Part shown: positions 36,912 to 47,230 of the stretch, piece after piece | How positions within the stretch are numbered: position 1 is the first letter of the stretch | How the letters are laid out: every line of letters starts with the position of its first letter | Assembly (NCBI RefSeq): GCF_030913705.1 | Contig: NZ_CP133190.1 | Coordinates: 4,303,501-4,367,500 of the forward strand | Direction: 5' to 3' | Source of the DNA: Anaerocolumna sp. MB42-C2 | GTDB taxonomy: Bacteria; Bacillota; Clostridia; Lachnospirales; Lachnospiraceae | Length of the DNA: 64,000 nucleotides | The notes under the pieces: model-generated | Database searches by the model: none | What the model saw: only the letters and a program-made list of their open reading frames with translations | What the model was told of the DNA's origin: nothing | Translations under genes and position numbers: made by a program

Positions 36912-37796
36912 ATGGAAAGAAAAGAGAAAAACAGGAACGAAAATAGAAAAATGAGTAAATTAAATAAATTTATCCGTCTATTATTTAAACGCAAAGTAGT
37001 TGTATTTGGAGCAGTGGGGGTAGTATTTTTTACTCTGCTTGCCATCGGAGCACCTATTTTTGCTCCTTTTGATCCCAATAAAGTGGATTTTGCCGCATCT
37101 TTAGCCGACCCATCCTTAAAGCATCTGCTCGGAGCCGATATGCATGGAAGAGATGTACTGTCAAGAATTATATACGGAACAAGGGTTTCTTTGATTATAG
37201 GGTTCTTAGCTGTTATCATTGCCTGTGCCATTGGTTCGGTCCTTGGTATGGTGGCAGGTTATTTTGGCGGTATCATTGACGACATTATAACCAGGTTGAC
37301 AGAAGCGATCCGTGCAATTCCGCCAATTATTCTCGCTATGGCTTTAACCGCCGTCTTTGGAGGCGGAATCCGTAATATTGCAATTATACTTGGTATTTCT
37401 AATGTGGCTGCTTATATCCGTATGATGAGAGGGCAGGTTTATTCAGTAAAAGAGTCAGACTACATAATGGCAAGTAAACTTCAGGGTGTCAGCAATCTGG
37501 GGATTATGTTTAAACACTTATTGCCCAATAGTATTTCTCCGATCATAGTCCTTATGACTCAGCAGGTTGGCGGAACTATTTTGTCAGAAGCCGGACTTAG
37601 CTTTTTGGGACTGGGTATCAGCGCTCCCACTGCCTCCTGGGGAACTATGGTCAGTGAAGGCAGAAATTATCTTCTGGATAATCCGGTTATTTCCCTGGCA
37701 CCAGGTATTTGCGTAGCATTGCTGGTTATTTGCTTAAATATGTTTGGTGACGGTATTCGAGATGCCTTAGACCCCAGACTTAGAGGAGAATTATAA
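36912..37796 (+). CDS. Dipeptide/oligosaccharide-type ABC transporter permease (DppC-like)
   Basis: 294 residues. A basic N-terminal leader (ERKEKNRNENRK), one membrane span, then the family segment APIFAPFDPNKVDF...HLLGADMHGRDVLSRIIYGTRVSL, and the coupling loop KESDYIMASKLQGVSNLGIMFKHLLPNSISPIIV. It ends with the conserved LNMFGDGIRDALDPRLRGE. It pairs with the preceding permease (11-bp gap) and its stop overlaps the start of the ATPase (TAATG). The alternative start at residue 14 (36951) is possible. Confidence 0.93.
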   Translation: MERKEKNRNENRKMSKLNKFIRLLFKRKVVVFGAVGVVFFTLLAIGAPIFAPFDPNKVDFAASLADPSLKHLLGADMHGRDVLSRIIYGTRVSLIIGFLAVIIACAIGSVLGMVAGYFGGIIDDIITRLTEAIRAIPPIILAMALTAVFGGGIRNIAIILGISNVAAYIRMMRGQVYSVKESDYIMASKLQGVSNLGIMFKHLLPNSISPIIVLMTQQVGGTILSEAGLSFLGLGISAPTASWGTMVSEGRNYLLDNPVISLAPGICVALLVICLNMFGDGIRDALDPRLRGEL

Positions 37797-39844
37797 TGGA
37801 AAAAGATGGTGTTAAAATGGAAAATCTTTTGGAATTGAAAAATATTCAGACCTGTTTTCGTATGGATGGAAAAGATGTACGTGCGGTTGACGGTGTATCC
37901 ATGTTTTTAAAGCGGGGTGAAATAATCGGCATTGTAGGAGAATCCGGCAGCGGTAAATCAGTTACCATGTTAAGTATGCTTCAGCTTGTCTCCTCTCCGG
38001 GCAGAGTGACAGGCGGCGAAGTATACATGGAGGGTGTTAAGGGAGATTTCTTAAAGTATTCCGCCGGAGGCTCCCATATGCGGGAAATCAGAGGCGGTAA
38101 AATCAGCATGATATTCCAGGAACCTATGACTTCCCTTAATCCGGTACTTACCATCGGTTATCAGATTCAGGAAAATATAATGCTTCATCTTAAGTTAGAT
38201 AAGGAAGAAGCGAAAAAAAGAGCGGTTGAAATGCTGAAAATGGTGAATATCCCGGATGCGGAGGACAGATTTAATTACTATCCCCAGCAGTTTTCAGGAG
38301 GAATGCGCCAAAGAATTATGATTGCTATGGCGATGTCATCCAAGCCGGATGTTTTAATAGCAGATGAAGCAACCACAGCATTAGATGTAACTACACAAGG
38401 CCAGCTTCTGGAGATGATCCGCGACGTTGCCAAAAAAACCAATACCGCAGTAGTAATAGTAACGCATAATTTAGGTATTGTGGCGCGTTATGCAGAAAGA
38501 ATTTATGTTATGTATTCCGGCAGTGTTGTTGAGACCACGGATACCGTAAGGACTTTTAAAAATCCGAAGCATCCCTATACAAGAAGCCTGTTAAGGGCAA
38601 TACCAAGGTTAAATGATCCAAAGGACCGCGTACTGATTCCCATAGACGGATTACCTCCCAATCCGGCTACCAGACCGGTATATTGTCCCTTTTATGATCG
38701 ATGTGAATACCGAATGGATAAATGTTTAGAAAAAGGTAAACCACAGCTGACAGAGGTGGAGCCGGATCATTTTTCCTCCTGCTGCCTCAGTGAGGAAGAG
38801 CTGGCCAAAAAAGAAATAGAGATTTTAAATAAAGAAATTCATACCGCTCCCGTTAAAAAGATTCGGGAAGAATTATGTCTGGATGTAAAAGAGGTAAAGA
38901 AATATTTTGCAATCTATGAAGGGGTATTACATAAAAAAGTCGGTGATATTAAAGCAATCGAAGATGTGACATTCCAGCTGAGAAAAGGTGAGACACTGGG
39001 AATTGTAGGAGAAAGCGGATGCGGTAAAACAACTCTTGCAAGAAGTATTATGAGAATGTATAAACCGGACGGAGGCCAGATTTTCTTTAACGGTGAAGAC
39101 ATAGCTGTATATCCGGATAAAAAATTAAAGCCATTCCGGCCCAAGATGTCAATGATCTTCCAGGATCCGTTCTCTTCCCTGGATCCAAGGCAGACGGCAG
39201 GTTCTGTTGTGGGTGAATCTCTTCTGGTACACAAACTTGTGAAAAACCGGGCGGAATATGAAACACGAGTAGATGAATTATTTCGCATTGTAGGTCTTGA
39301 CCCCGCATTAAAAGACAGGGTTGCCCATGAATTTTCCGGCGGACAGAGACAGAGAATCGGTATAGCAAGAGCGATTTCTTCAAATCCATCCTTAATTATA
39401 TGTGATGAGCCGATCTCTGCCCTGGACGTATCCATTCAGGCACAAATTATTAATTTGTTAGAAGAACTTCAGGCTAATCTGGGTATTTCCTATCTTTTTA
39501 TTGCCCATGATCTGGCAGTGGTGAAACATATCAGCGACCGGATTTTGGTTATGTACCTTGGCAGAATCGTTGAGATTGCAGACTGCCTGGACTTATATGA
39601 AAATACCTTACATCCTTATACGAAAGCATTATTATCCGCAGTTCCGGTTGCAGATCCGGATGTGGAAGCACAAAGAAGCAGGATTGAAATCAAAGGTGAG
39701 GTTCCAAGTATAAGAAACCGTCCTAAGGGATGTCCTTTTCATAACCGTTGTCCTCATGTTATGGAAAAATGTAAAGCAGAAGTTCCTGAACTTAAAACCA
39801 TACATGGAAACCATCAGGCAGCGTGTTTCTTATATAATAAATGA
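37796..39844 (+). CDS. Fused double ATPase of the Dpp-type transporter (DppD-DppF)
   Basis: 682 residues holding both ATPase domains that are usually separate DppD and DppF. Domain 1 (about 10-300): Walker A GESGSGKSVT, FQEPMTSLNPVLTIGYQI, signature FSGGMRQR, Walker B VLIADEATTALDVT, and the Cys-rich tail CPFYDRCEYRMDKC...C. Domain 2 (about 355-682): GESGCGKTT, FQDPFSSLDPRQT, FSGGQRQR, IICDEPISALDVS and the tail CPFHNRCPHVMEKC. Both Cys-rich tails match the iron-sulfur-type oligopeptide ATPase end. Only one start codon is used for both halves. Translation is coupled to the permease by the TAATG overlap. Confidence 0.92.
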   Translation: MEKDGVKMENLLELKNIQTCFRMDGKDVRAVDGVSMFLKRGEIIGIVGESGSGKSVTMLSMLQLVSSPGRVTGGEVYMEGVKGDFLKYSAGGSHMREIRGGKISMIFQEPMTSLNPVLTIGYQIQENIMLHLKLDKEEAKKRAVEMLKMVNIPDAEDRFNYYPQQFSGGMRQRIMIAMAMSSKPDVLIADEATTALDVTTQGQLLEMIRDVAKKTNTAVVIVTHNLGIVARYAERIYVMYSGSVVETTDTVRTFKNPKHPYTRSLLRAIPRLNDPKDRVLIPIDGLPPNPATRPVYCPFYDRCEYRMDKCLEKGKPQLTEVEPDHFSSCCLSEEELAKKEIEILNKEIHTAPVKKIREELCLDVKEVKKYFAIYEGVLHKKVGDIKAIEDVTFQLRKGETLGIVGESGCGKTTLARSIMRMYKPDGGQIFFNGEDIAVYPDKKLKPFRPKMSMIFQDPFSSLDPRQTAGSVVGESLLVHKLVKNRAEYETRVDELFRIVGLDPALKDRVAHEFSGGQRQRIGIARAISSNPSLIICDEPISALDVSIQAQIINLLEELQANLGISYLFIAHDLAVVKHISDRILVMYLGRIVEIADCLDLYENTLHPYTKALLSAVPVADPDVEAQRSRIEIKGEVPSIRNRPKGCPFHNRCPHVMEKCKAEVPELKTIHGNHQAACFLYNK

Positions 39845-39853
39845 CAGTACGAT

Positions 39854-39886
39854 TTGGAGGGTTGCCAATGATTTAATGCAGCCTCT
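39854..39886 (+). promoter_or_regulatory. Intergenic hairpin before the solute-binding protein
   Basis: GGAGGGTTGC (39856-39865) pairs imperfectly with GCAGCCTC (39878-39885). No T-run of termination strength follows. Such hairpins often make a binding-protein mRNA more stable than the membrane genes, giving the excess of binding protein these importers need (inference). Confidence 0.35.
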
Positions 39887-39935
39887 CTTATATCAATATA
39901 AAGTACAATAATAATTCAAAAAGGAGAAGTGTAAA

Positions 39936-41555
39936 ATGAGAAAAAAATTTTTAGCTTTATTAATGTCTATTGCACTGGTTGGGGGACTTTTAAGCGGCTG
40001 CGGCAGCAATAAAACTGACAAACAGGCAACAACTGAGACAGCATCGAAAGAGGCAGCCGCAGGAGATTCATCGAAAGATAATGCAAAATCAAAAAATGGG
40101 GATGGTAAATACGGCGGAGATTTAAAAATCGCAGCAGTGGAAGGCCCTACTACATTATTCCCGCCTCAGGCACCGGATACAGGAGTTCCTTATTATGTAT
40201 CACCGGCAGCGGAAGAACTTGGCAGATTAAATGCTGACGGTACGGTAACACCCTGGCTTGCTAAGGAATTAATTACTGATCCGGATATCCTTACTTATAC
40301 GATCAAATTAAGAGAAGGTGTTAAATTCCAAGATGGATCTTTATGTAATGCGGAAGCTGTAAAATGGAATTTTGATAAATTTATAGAAAACGGAAAAGCT
40401 GCTGAGCTTTGTAATCCGGTAACCGTAGAAGCAACAGATGATTTAACGGTAGTGATTCATTTTGATACCTGGGCTAATAACTGGGATACCGTAATTGGTG
40501 GTGTCCGTATTGTTTCCAAAGAAGCATATGATAAAAACGGAGAAGAATGGTGCAAAACCCATGTTGTCGGAACCGGCCCATTTAAATTTGATTCTTATAC
40601 ACAGGACAGTTCATTAAAATATGTAAGAAATGATGAATATCGTCTGGAAGGACAACCTTATTTGGATTCTGTAGAGTTTGTAATTATCCCGGATCCTAAT
40701 ACACAGGTATCTGCTTTCCAAAACGGTGAAATTGATACGATTACTACTTATGATCCTGTGGTAACCGATACGTTAACACAACAGGGTTACAGCAATATCG
40801 CACAAAAAAATGCAAATCTCGCAAATTTAAAATATGTATTATTTAACAGCAAAGATAAGGAAAAACCTTTTGGGGATTTAAAAGTCCGCCAGGCAGTTAT
40901 GCACAGTATTGACTGGGAGAATATTGCAAAAGCACTTTCCGGCGGATACGGTGTGGCATCACCTTTATTTGCAACGGAAGATTCCTGGGCTTATAATACA
41001 GAAGCTGAATTCTATGAATATAATCCGGAACAGGCGAAAAAAATGTTAGCAGAAGCAGGTTATCCGAATGGATTTGAAACAGTGATCAATACAATTGAAA
41101 AGAATCAGGATATTGCAGTTGCTATGCAGGCGTGTCTGCAGGAGATTGGAATTACCGCTAATATTAATGTAATGGATTCATCTGAAATGTCGGCTAAACA
41201 GCAGGCAGATAACATAGAAGGACTTATCATGGGTAACGGCAGCAGCCAGATGGATTTTACCAACAATTATATTCGTTTATATTCCTCAGAAGGTATCAAG
41301 AATTTAGGTATCATCGATTATCCAAAAGATTATGAAGAAGCACTTTTTGGAGCAAGAGAAGCTAAAACTATTGATGAAAAGAAAGTATTGCTTCAGAAAG
41401 CGGCTAAGATGCTGGTTCAGGATTATTGTTTATTGTTCCCGGTTTCCATCATCTATAACAACAATTTTGTACAGTCAAATGTTTACGATACAAACTTTTT
41501 CCAGGTATCTGCTTCCCAGTGGACTCCTGAAGCAGCTTATAAGATAGGTAACTAA
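39936..41555 (+). CDS. Extracellular solute-binding lipoprotein, family 5 (Dpp/Opp type)
   Basis: 539 residues. Signal peptide with lipobox LLSGC (Cys22), then a Ser/Thr/Lys-rich linker and the SBP_bac_5 domain. Visible: YTIKLREGVKFQDGSLCNAEAVKWNFDKFI (the family signature WNFD/DGS), GTGPFKFDSY and VRQAVMHSIDWENIAKAL. It docks on the outside of the DppBC permease. Its neighbours suggest sugar-acid or oligosaccharide cargo, but peptide cargo cannot be excluded. AAAGGAGAAG precedes the ATG. Confidence 0.93.
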   Translation: MRKKFLALLMSIALVGGLLSGCGSNKTDKQATTETASKEAAAGDSSKDNAKSKNGDGKYGGDLKIAAVEGPTTLFPPQAPDTGVPYYVSPAAEELGRLNADGTVTPWLAKELITDPDILTYTIKLREGVKFQDGSLCNAEAVKWNFDKFIENGKAAELCNPVTVEATDDLTVVIHFDTWANNWDTVIGGVRIVSKEAYDKNGEEWCKTHVVGTGPFKFDSYTQDSSLKYVRNDEYRLEGQPYLDSVEFVIIPDPNTQVSAFQNGEIDTITTYDPVVTDTLTQQGYSNIAQKNANLANLKYVLFNSKDKEKPFGDLKVRQAVMHSIDWENIAKALSGGYGVASPLFATEDSWAYNTEAEFYEYNPEQAKKMLAEAGYPNGFETVINTIEKNQDIAVAMQACLQEIGITANINVMDSSEMSAKQQADNIEGLIMGNGSSQMDFTNNYIRLYSSEGIKNLGIIDYPKDYEEALFGAREAKTIDEKKVLLQKAAKMLVQDYCLLFPVSIIYNNNFVQSNVYDTNFFQVSASQWTPEAAYKIGN

Positions 41556-41744
41556 GGTATACTTTATAAAGACTGTTACAAAATAACACTTTAATTGCCA
41601 TGATATATGGGTTGGTGCAAAATAAATCAGCGTTATTTCTTGCCGGTAACTATTGTAATAGGAAATATTACTTGGCAGGGATAATAAATTGGTATTTTGC
41701 AGCAGCCCTATATTCCAAGTATAAATAGAAAAGGAAAGAGCAGA

Positions 41745-42710
41745 ATGAAAGTACAATATGGAATTAATTCAGATTATTCGGATGATCAGTTAAAATTTAT
41801 CAAACAAATGGGAATTGATCATGTATATGTTATATTTAAAGATAATCATATCGATTATGATTCGGTTATGCGGTTAAAAGAACGTACCGATAAATTCGGA
41901 CTTACGATTACGGATGCAGGTAATACGAATAATTATAAAAATCCATCCATTCATCTGGGATTACAGGACCGGGATTATCACATCGAACGTTATATTTCCT
42001 TTATGCGGATTTTAGGAAAAGCCGGTATTCCGGTTGGTTACATGACCTGGGAACCCAATAATGTTCTTACAACAAAATTTGATATCGGTGAATATACCAG
42101 AATGGCTCCCAGAAGAATTGTTGATATCCATGAGTTAGAGAAACGCGGTTTTACCCACGGCAGGGAATTTACAGAAGAAGAAATCTGGAGTAATTTTAAG
42201 TATTTTATAGATTGCGTATTACCTGTATGTGAAGAAATAAATGTAAAAATAGCCTTACACCCCAATGATCCTCCGGTACCTTCCTTAGTAGGAATCCATA
42301 ATCTGATTCATAACAGCGATTGTTACCGAAAAGCCTTTGATTTGGCAGGTGACAGTCCTTATTTAGGTATGAAACTCTGCTGTGGCTGCTGGCTGGAGGG
42401 CGGACCGGCATTCGGTGATCTGCTATCGGATATAAAAGAATTTGTAGAACGTAAAAAGGTTTTTGCAGTACATTTCAGAAATGTCAGTGACACCATCCCG
42501 TATTTTGAAGAAACTTTATTAGAGGATGGTTATATGGATATGTATAAAGTAATGAAACAGTTGGTAACCTGTAATTATGACGGAACCATTCATGTAGATC
42601 ATGTTCCTGATTTTGTGGAAAGCTGCGGCGGTAAATATTCTGCATTTGCTTATTCCTTTGGTTATATGAAAGGGTTATTAAACAGCGTAAAATCTGAAAT
42701 GTCAAAATAA
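41745..42710 (+). CDS. uxuA: Mannonate dehydratase
   Basis: Dehydrates D-mannonate to 2-keto-3-deoxygluconate in the hexuronate pathway. 321 residues, a little shorter than E. coli UxuA but as in other Firmicutes. TIM barrel with metal ligands: GYMTWEPNNVLTT, VKIALHPNDPPVPSLVG (Glu/His ligands), CGCWLEGGPAFGDLL, VFAVHFRNV and HVDHVPDF. ATG 41745 has AAAGGAAAG upstream; the in-frame ATG at 41697 gives an atypical start. The 190-bp gap before it holds several short hairpins but no clear terminator. Confidence 0.9.
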   Translation: MKVQYGINSDYSDDQLKFIKQMGIDHVYVIFKDNHIDYDSVMRLKERTDKFGLTITDAGNTNNYKNPSIHLGLQDRDYHIERYISFMRILGKAGIPVGYMTWEPNNVLTTKFDIGEYTRMAPRRIVDIHELEKRGFTHGREFTEEEIWSNFKYFIDCVLPVCEEINVKIALHPNDPPVPSLVGIHNLIHNSDCYRKAFDLAGDSPYLGMKLCCGCWLEGGPAFGDLLSDIKEFVERKKVFAVHFRNVSDTIPYFEETLLEDGYMDMYKVMKQLVTCNYDGTIHVDHVPDFVESCGGKYSAFAYSFGYMKGLLNSVKSEMSK

Positions 42711-42844
42711 TGGCGAATCTTCTGAATAATTGATATAATACTTAAATTAGCTATAAATAAGCTGTTGCAAATACAACGGTATGCTGCCGCAATCAGGTAA
42801 ATAAGTTTAGAATAACCCGGCAATATTAATTAGGAGGAAGTAAC

Positions 42845-44737
42845 ATGTCAGGAATCGTAATTTTTGTACCCCAGGAAAAAATGTTACTGGATGTAAAACA
42901 CTTATTGGAAAAAAGGGATTATGAAATAGATGAAGTGACTTATGTACAATCATCGGAAGTAGTTAATGAAGCCTACCGTGTTGTATCAAATGGAGCAAGT
43001 ATTATTATTTCCCGTGGTATCCACGCACAGTTAATTAAAAACTTCACCCAGATCCCGGTAGTTGAAATTACATTAACAGGCCAGGAAATAGCTTTGTTAA
43101 TTGTAGAAGCAAAAAAAAGGGTAAAAAAACCGAATCCCAGAATCGGTATTGTGGGTATAAAAAATATGTTTTGCGACATGACGTATTTTGGACAGATTTT
43201 TGATGTTGAACTGTTATTTTTTCTGGCTGAGAGGGAGAGAGACTTTCACCAGGTTATACGCCGGGCCGTGGAAGCAAAACCGGATATGATTATCGGCGGA
43301 GATATGGCATGCCTTGAAGCAGAAATGTCTCAGATTCCCTGTATGTTCTTAAGTTCAACGGAAGATTCCATTCAGGTGGCTATTGAAACAGCCATACAGA
43401 TGAAATATGCCCAGGAAGTAGAGAAAAGAAACAATGCTAATATAGAAGTTCTTACGGAATATTCTTTTAATGGCATTGTAAAGATAGATCTGGAGGGGCA
43501 GATTATAATGATCAACCCGGTTATGGAAGAAATGCTGGGGATTAAAAAAAACACGGTTATGCAGTCTTTTGTCTGGGATATACTTCCTGATACGGACCGC
43601 GAAAAAATAAGGAATGTGCTTTTGGGTAAACGGGAAGACTATTCCACTTTGATTCAGCAGAATAATCAGAATCTTTCTATTACTCTAGTTCCCATAAAAG
43701 TAAATGACACCGTAGATGGTGCAATTCTATACTGCCACAGGTTGTCAGGTATAACGAGAATTGAAAACGATAAACTCCAGGAAATGTACTTAAAAGGTTA
43801 TGTGGCAAAAACAAGGTTTGAAGACTTAATGTATCATTCTCCCCAAATGGAAGAAGTGATTGGATTGGCAAAAGTATTTTCCCAATCCAATAACCCTGTT
43901 TTAATAACAGGAGAAACCGGTACGGAAAAAGATAAATTGGCTGCCTGTATCCATAATAACAGTATTAGGAAGAGCGGTCCTTTTATTACCGTAAACTGCG
44001 GAGGCCTCTCCGAAGAAGAACAATCTAAAATGCTGTTCGGAACGGATAAAGACCATCCAGGGGCTTTGGTAACCGGTTATCGCGGAACCGTATTTGTACA
44101 GGAGATAGAAGAGTTAAGTCTTCATAACCAGGTGCTTTTATATCAGGCGATTAGAAATAAGGCATTGGTAAAAGAAGGTGCTGAAAAAATAACCATGTTA
44201 GATGTCCGGTTAATTGTCTCCGGTAACGAAGATTTAGGTGCTAAGATGAGTGAAAATATGTTCCGTCAGGATTTATTTTATTGCCTTTCCGGATTATATC
44301 TGTATATTCCGCCCCTATCCGAGCGTAAGGAAGATATTGAACTTTATGCAATGCATTATATAAAAGAATATATGAGCTGGTATTCCAGGTTTTATGTCTT
44401 AACAGAAGAAGGCAAAAAAACCATAAGAAATTTCAATTGGGGCGGTAATCTGATCCAGTTGGAAAGTTTTTGCGAACGTCTAATTTTAACTACCAATCAA
44501 AGAAAATTAGATGAACAGGTGATTCGAAAACTTTTAAATCAGATGTATGCCAATAGGAAGAAAAAAGAGGATTATATCTTACTGGAGGGTTTGCAGGACC
44601 CCAGAGCACTTCCTATTATTAAAGCATTGGAGAAACATGGTGGAAACCGCATAAAAGCGGCGGAAGAATTGCATATAAGTACAACCACTTTATGGCGTTA
44701 TATTAAAAAATACGGAATTGAAAATAAATACAATTAA
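42845..44737 (+). CDS. PrpR-N/AAA+/Fis-type regulator with degenerate sigma-54 ATPase domain
   Basis: 630 residues. The PrpR-N type ligand domain (about 1-190) has RGIHAQLIKNFTQIPVVEITLTG and GIVGIKNM. A PAS domain follows (about 200-310, FNGIVKIDLEGQIIMINPVMEEML), then an AAA+ domain (about 330-560) and a C-terminal Fis HTH (GGNRIKAAEELHISTTTLWRYIKKYG). The AAA+ domain has lost key residues: Walker A is GETGTEKD (356-363), lacking the Gly before Lys; Walker B is GTVFVQEI (414-421) with Gln for Asp; and the GAFTGA loop that contacts sigma-54 is absent. It probably regulates without ATP-driven sigma-54 activation. AGGAGG (42832-42837) precedes ATG 42845. It lies among uronate genes and likely controls them. 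Confidence 0.85.
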   Translation: MSGIVIFVPQEKMLLDVKHLLEKRDYEIDEVTYVQSSEVVNEAYRVVSNGASIIISRGIHAQLIKNFTQIPVVEITLTGQEIALLIVEAKKRVKKPNPRIGIVGIKNMFCDMTYFGQIFDVELLFFLAERERDFHQVIRRAVEAKPDMIIGGDMACLEAEMSQIPCMFLSSTEDSIQVAIETAIQMKYAQEVEKRNNANIEVLTEYSFNGIVKIDLEGQIIMINPVMEEMLGIKKNTVMQSFVWDILPDTDREKIRNVLLGKREDYSTLIQQNNQNLSITLVPIKVNDTVDGAILYCHRLSGITRIENDKLQEMYLKGYVAKTRFEDLMYHSPQMEEVIGLAKVFSQSNNPVLITGETGTEKDKLAACIHNNSIRKSGPFITVNCGGLSEEEQSKMLFGTDKDHPGALVTGYRGTVFVQEIEELSLHNQVLLYQAIRNKALVKEGAEKITMLDVRLIVSGNEDLGAKMSENMFRQDLFYCLSGLYLYIPPLSERKEDIELYAMHYIKEYMSWYSRFYVLTEEGKKTIRNFNWGGNLIQLESFCERLILTTNQRKLDEQVIRKLLNQMYANRKKKEDYILLEGLQDPRALPIIKALEKHGGNRIKAAEELHISTTTLWRYIKKYGIENKYN

Positions 44738-44794
44738 TAGATAATAATGATTTGGATATAAAAAGTCACTCAAATCATAATTAGGAAATGTGAA

Positions 44795-47230
44795 ATGGGG
44801 AGAGGCAGGATGTTAAAGGAAAAATTAAAATTTTTGAGTTTCTGGGCTATTAATGACAACCTAAACCTTGATAAAATGAAACTTCAGCTTTTGCAGCTAA
44901 AGGAACTTGGGTTAGACGGTGTGGTTTTTCAGCCCAGAAATTATCCCGGGAACCCGGAATATTTAAGTTTAGAATACATGAACATCCTATCCGAAATAAT
45001 TCTATATGCAAAATTATTAAATATAAAATTTTGGCTTTATGATGAAAATGGATGGCCGTCAGGAAGAGCCGGCGGTCTGGTTAATAAAAGATATCCTGAA
45101 GCGAAATGTTATTATTTAATGAAAACGGAGGAAGGAATCAAAGTTCAATCTAAAGATGCAATTAGTTCGTTAGATCCAGCAGCCGGGAAAATATTTTTAG
45201 AGGAAACTTTTGAAAGATATCGGAAAGGGTTAAAAGCAGAAGCCTTCGATTATGTGGAAGGCTTTTTTAGTGATGAAGTGGGTTATTTAGATGGTTTTGG
45301 TGCTTCCTTAACTTTAGGTGGTGTACCTTGGTGTGAAGAGATAGCCCCCCTTTATGAGAAAAAATATAAGGAAAGTTTATTAGATTCTCTTCACCTGTTA
45401 TTTGAAGACGGAGAAGAATGCCAAAAGGTAAGGTACCAATATTGGGAGACATTAAACGAACTTTTGGTAGATAGCTTTTACCGGCCGATTAATGAATGGT
45501 GCAGCAGGTACAAAAAGAAATATACGGCTCATGTAAAAGGAGAAGAAAATCCATATTTTCAAGTATCTTTCAGCAGTTCCTGTTATCAGATTTTAAAAAA
45601 TGTATCAGTACCGGCAGTAGATGCTTTGGAAAGATATTCAGGAAATGCCTATTATCCCAGAATTGCAAGTTCTGTTGCAAAACAGTTTCATTCCGGCGAA
45701 AGTCTGTGTGAAGCAATTGGTGGCAGCGGATGGGGATTAAGTCCGGAAGATTTCATAAATTATATAAGTTGGCTGGTACAGTGCGGCATTAAAACATTTG
45801 TCCTGCATCTACAGCAGTTTCAGTTAAAAGGGGAGGCAATCAGGGACTGGCCTCCGTCACTGCCTTTACATATGACCTGGAAACATGGTTTAACCAGCGT
45901 AATTCAGGAAATCAGGCAGTGGGAAAAAGAATTCGGAAAAGAAGAAGAGAAAAAACCTATATTTTTATTGGTAGCACCTACAAGAGGTGTTATGGGTGGT
46001 TTTCGTCCCGGAGATTCCAAAACAGTTAATATCCACGATGGAAGTAATGTACCGAATAGTACCGGCGGAAGGATATCGAATGAATTTATGGATTTTGTGG
46101 AACAATGCAGTAATCTTAGAATACGTTTTGATGTTACAGAGGAAAAAATACTTGAAGAACATGCTAATATAACTTCAGATGGAGTTCAGATCGGACATAC
46201 AACCTATGAAAAGGTAATATTATCAAACGGGTGCCTTTGGGAAAACGAAGATATTATAAAAGTGATAAAAGAAAACGGTTTTCTTATGGCACGCGAAAGT
46301 TTAAGACAGAGGGATTACCGGCAGGAAGAAGTCCGCAAATCAAAAAAACTTTCCCTTTCCCAGACACCATGGAAATATATAAACAGCGGAGAAAATCAAT
46401 TGCTTCTTCCCTTTAATACGAATCAAAATCTGGTTTATGAATGTTGCATAAGGATTCAAAATGAAATGGAATTGAAAAATATCTATCTTTACAGCAGCGA
46501 TTTGGCAGATGATATAATCTTTAATGGATACAAATTAGAAAAGAAGACAGATAAAGATGGATTCATATATCCGATTCCGGATAAATTAGTAAGGACACCT
46601 TTATGGAATATCAAGATTGACGTATCCTGTTCACCGGAGAAAGAACCTTTTATTTATATAAGAGGACAATTTCTTGTATTCAGCACTGATAACTATAGTA
46701 ATAAAGGAAAAAGAGAAGTTATTACAAAAGGTCCGTTTTACCTTTCCGGCAAGATTGAAAAGGTGAATTGCAGTAATTTCATTGAAAGCGGCTTTCCGTT
46801 TATCGGTACTGAAATTACAATATCAAAAGAATTTACCAATGCGGAACTACTTATGTCAAACAGTTTAAAATTTGCAGGAGTTTTTGCCGATATGCTAAAG
46901 ATCAGGATTGATGACCGGCATGCATATATTCACGGAAGTGATTGGAGTGTACCGTTTGAAATTAAGCCGGGGACACATGAGATGGAATTAACGTGTTATC
47001 CCAGTACATACAACACCTATGGACCTCATCAGTATATGGGAGGAGATTACAAGATTATATCACCGGCTCAATATAAAGGAATTAAAAATTTTGCAGACCC
47101 GACCCGTTTCCCCAAAAAAACCTGTACAGACAGCTGGAATTTTGTTAAATTTGGTATAGAGAAAGAATTAAATGCTTACGCGGTAAGCTATGATAAAAGA
47201 GAATTAAACAGATGGGAGTTAGGTATATGA
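44795..47230 (+). CDS. Predicted glycoside hydrolase, GH106 (alpha-L-rhamnosidase)-like
   Basis: 811 residues with no signal peptide, so cytoplasmic. The N-terminal barrel begins LSFWAINDNLNLDKMKLQLLQLKELGLDGVVFQPR. It contains KFWLYDENGWPSGRAGGLVNKRYP, a motif typical of GH106-like enzymes, then FFSDEVGYLD (a likely catalytic acid region) and SSSCYQILKNVSVPAVDALERYS. The C-terminal part reads as beta-sandwich modules. I infer action on an imported rhamnosyl or uronyl glycoside. The start is uncertain between 44795 and 44810; GGGAGAGG precedes the second. Its last bases overlap the next gene, so the two are coupled. Confidence 0.6.
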   Translation: MGRGRMLKEKLKFLSFWAINDNLNLDKMKLQLLQLKELGLDGVVFQPRNYPGNPEYLSLEYMNILSEIILYAKLLNIKFWLYDENGWPSGRAGGLVNKRYPEAKCYYLMKTEEGIKVQSKDAISSLDPAAGKIFLEETFERYRKGLKAEAFDYVEGFFSDEVGYLDGFGASLTLGGVPWCEEIAPLYEKKYKESLLDSLHLLFEDGEECQKVRYQYWETLNELLVDSFYRPINEWCSRYKKKYTAHVKGEENPYFQVSFSSSCYQILKNVSVPAVDALERYSGNAYYPRIASSVAKQFHSGESLCEAIGGSGWGLSPEDFINYISWLVQCGIKTFVLHLQQFQLKGEAIRDWPPSLPLHMTWKHGLTSVIQEIRQWEKEFGKEEEKKPIFLLVAPTRGVMGGFRPGDSKTVNIHDGSNVPNSTGGRISNEFMDFVEQCSNLRIRFDVTEEKILEEHANITSDGVQIGHTTYEKVILSNGCLWENEDIIKVIKENGFLMARESLRQRDYRQEEVRKSKKLSLSQTPWKYINSGENQLLLPFNTNQNLVYECCIRIQNEMELKNIYLYSSDLADDIIFNGYKLEKKTDKDGFIYPIPDKLVRTPLWNIKIDVSCSPEKEPFIYIRGQFLVFSTDNYSNKGKREVITKGPFYLSGKIEKVNCSNFIESGFPFIGTEITISKEFTNAELLMSNSLKFAGVFADMLKIRIDDRHAYIHGSDWSVPFEIKPGTHEMELTCYPSTYNTYGPHQYMGGDYKIISPAQYKGIKNFADPTRFPKKTCTDSWNFVKFGIEKELNAYAVSYDKRELNRWELGI

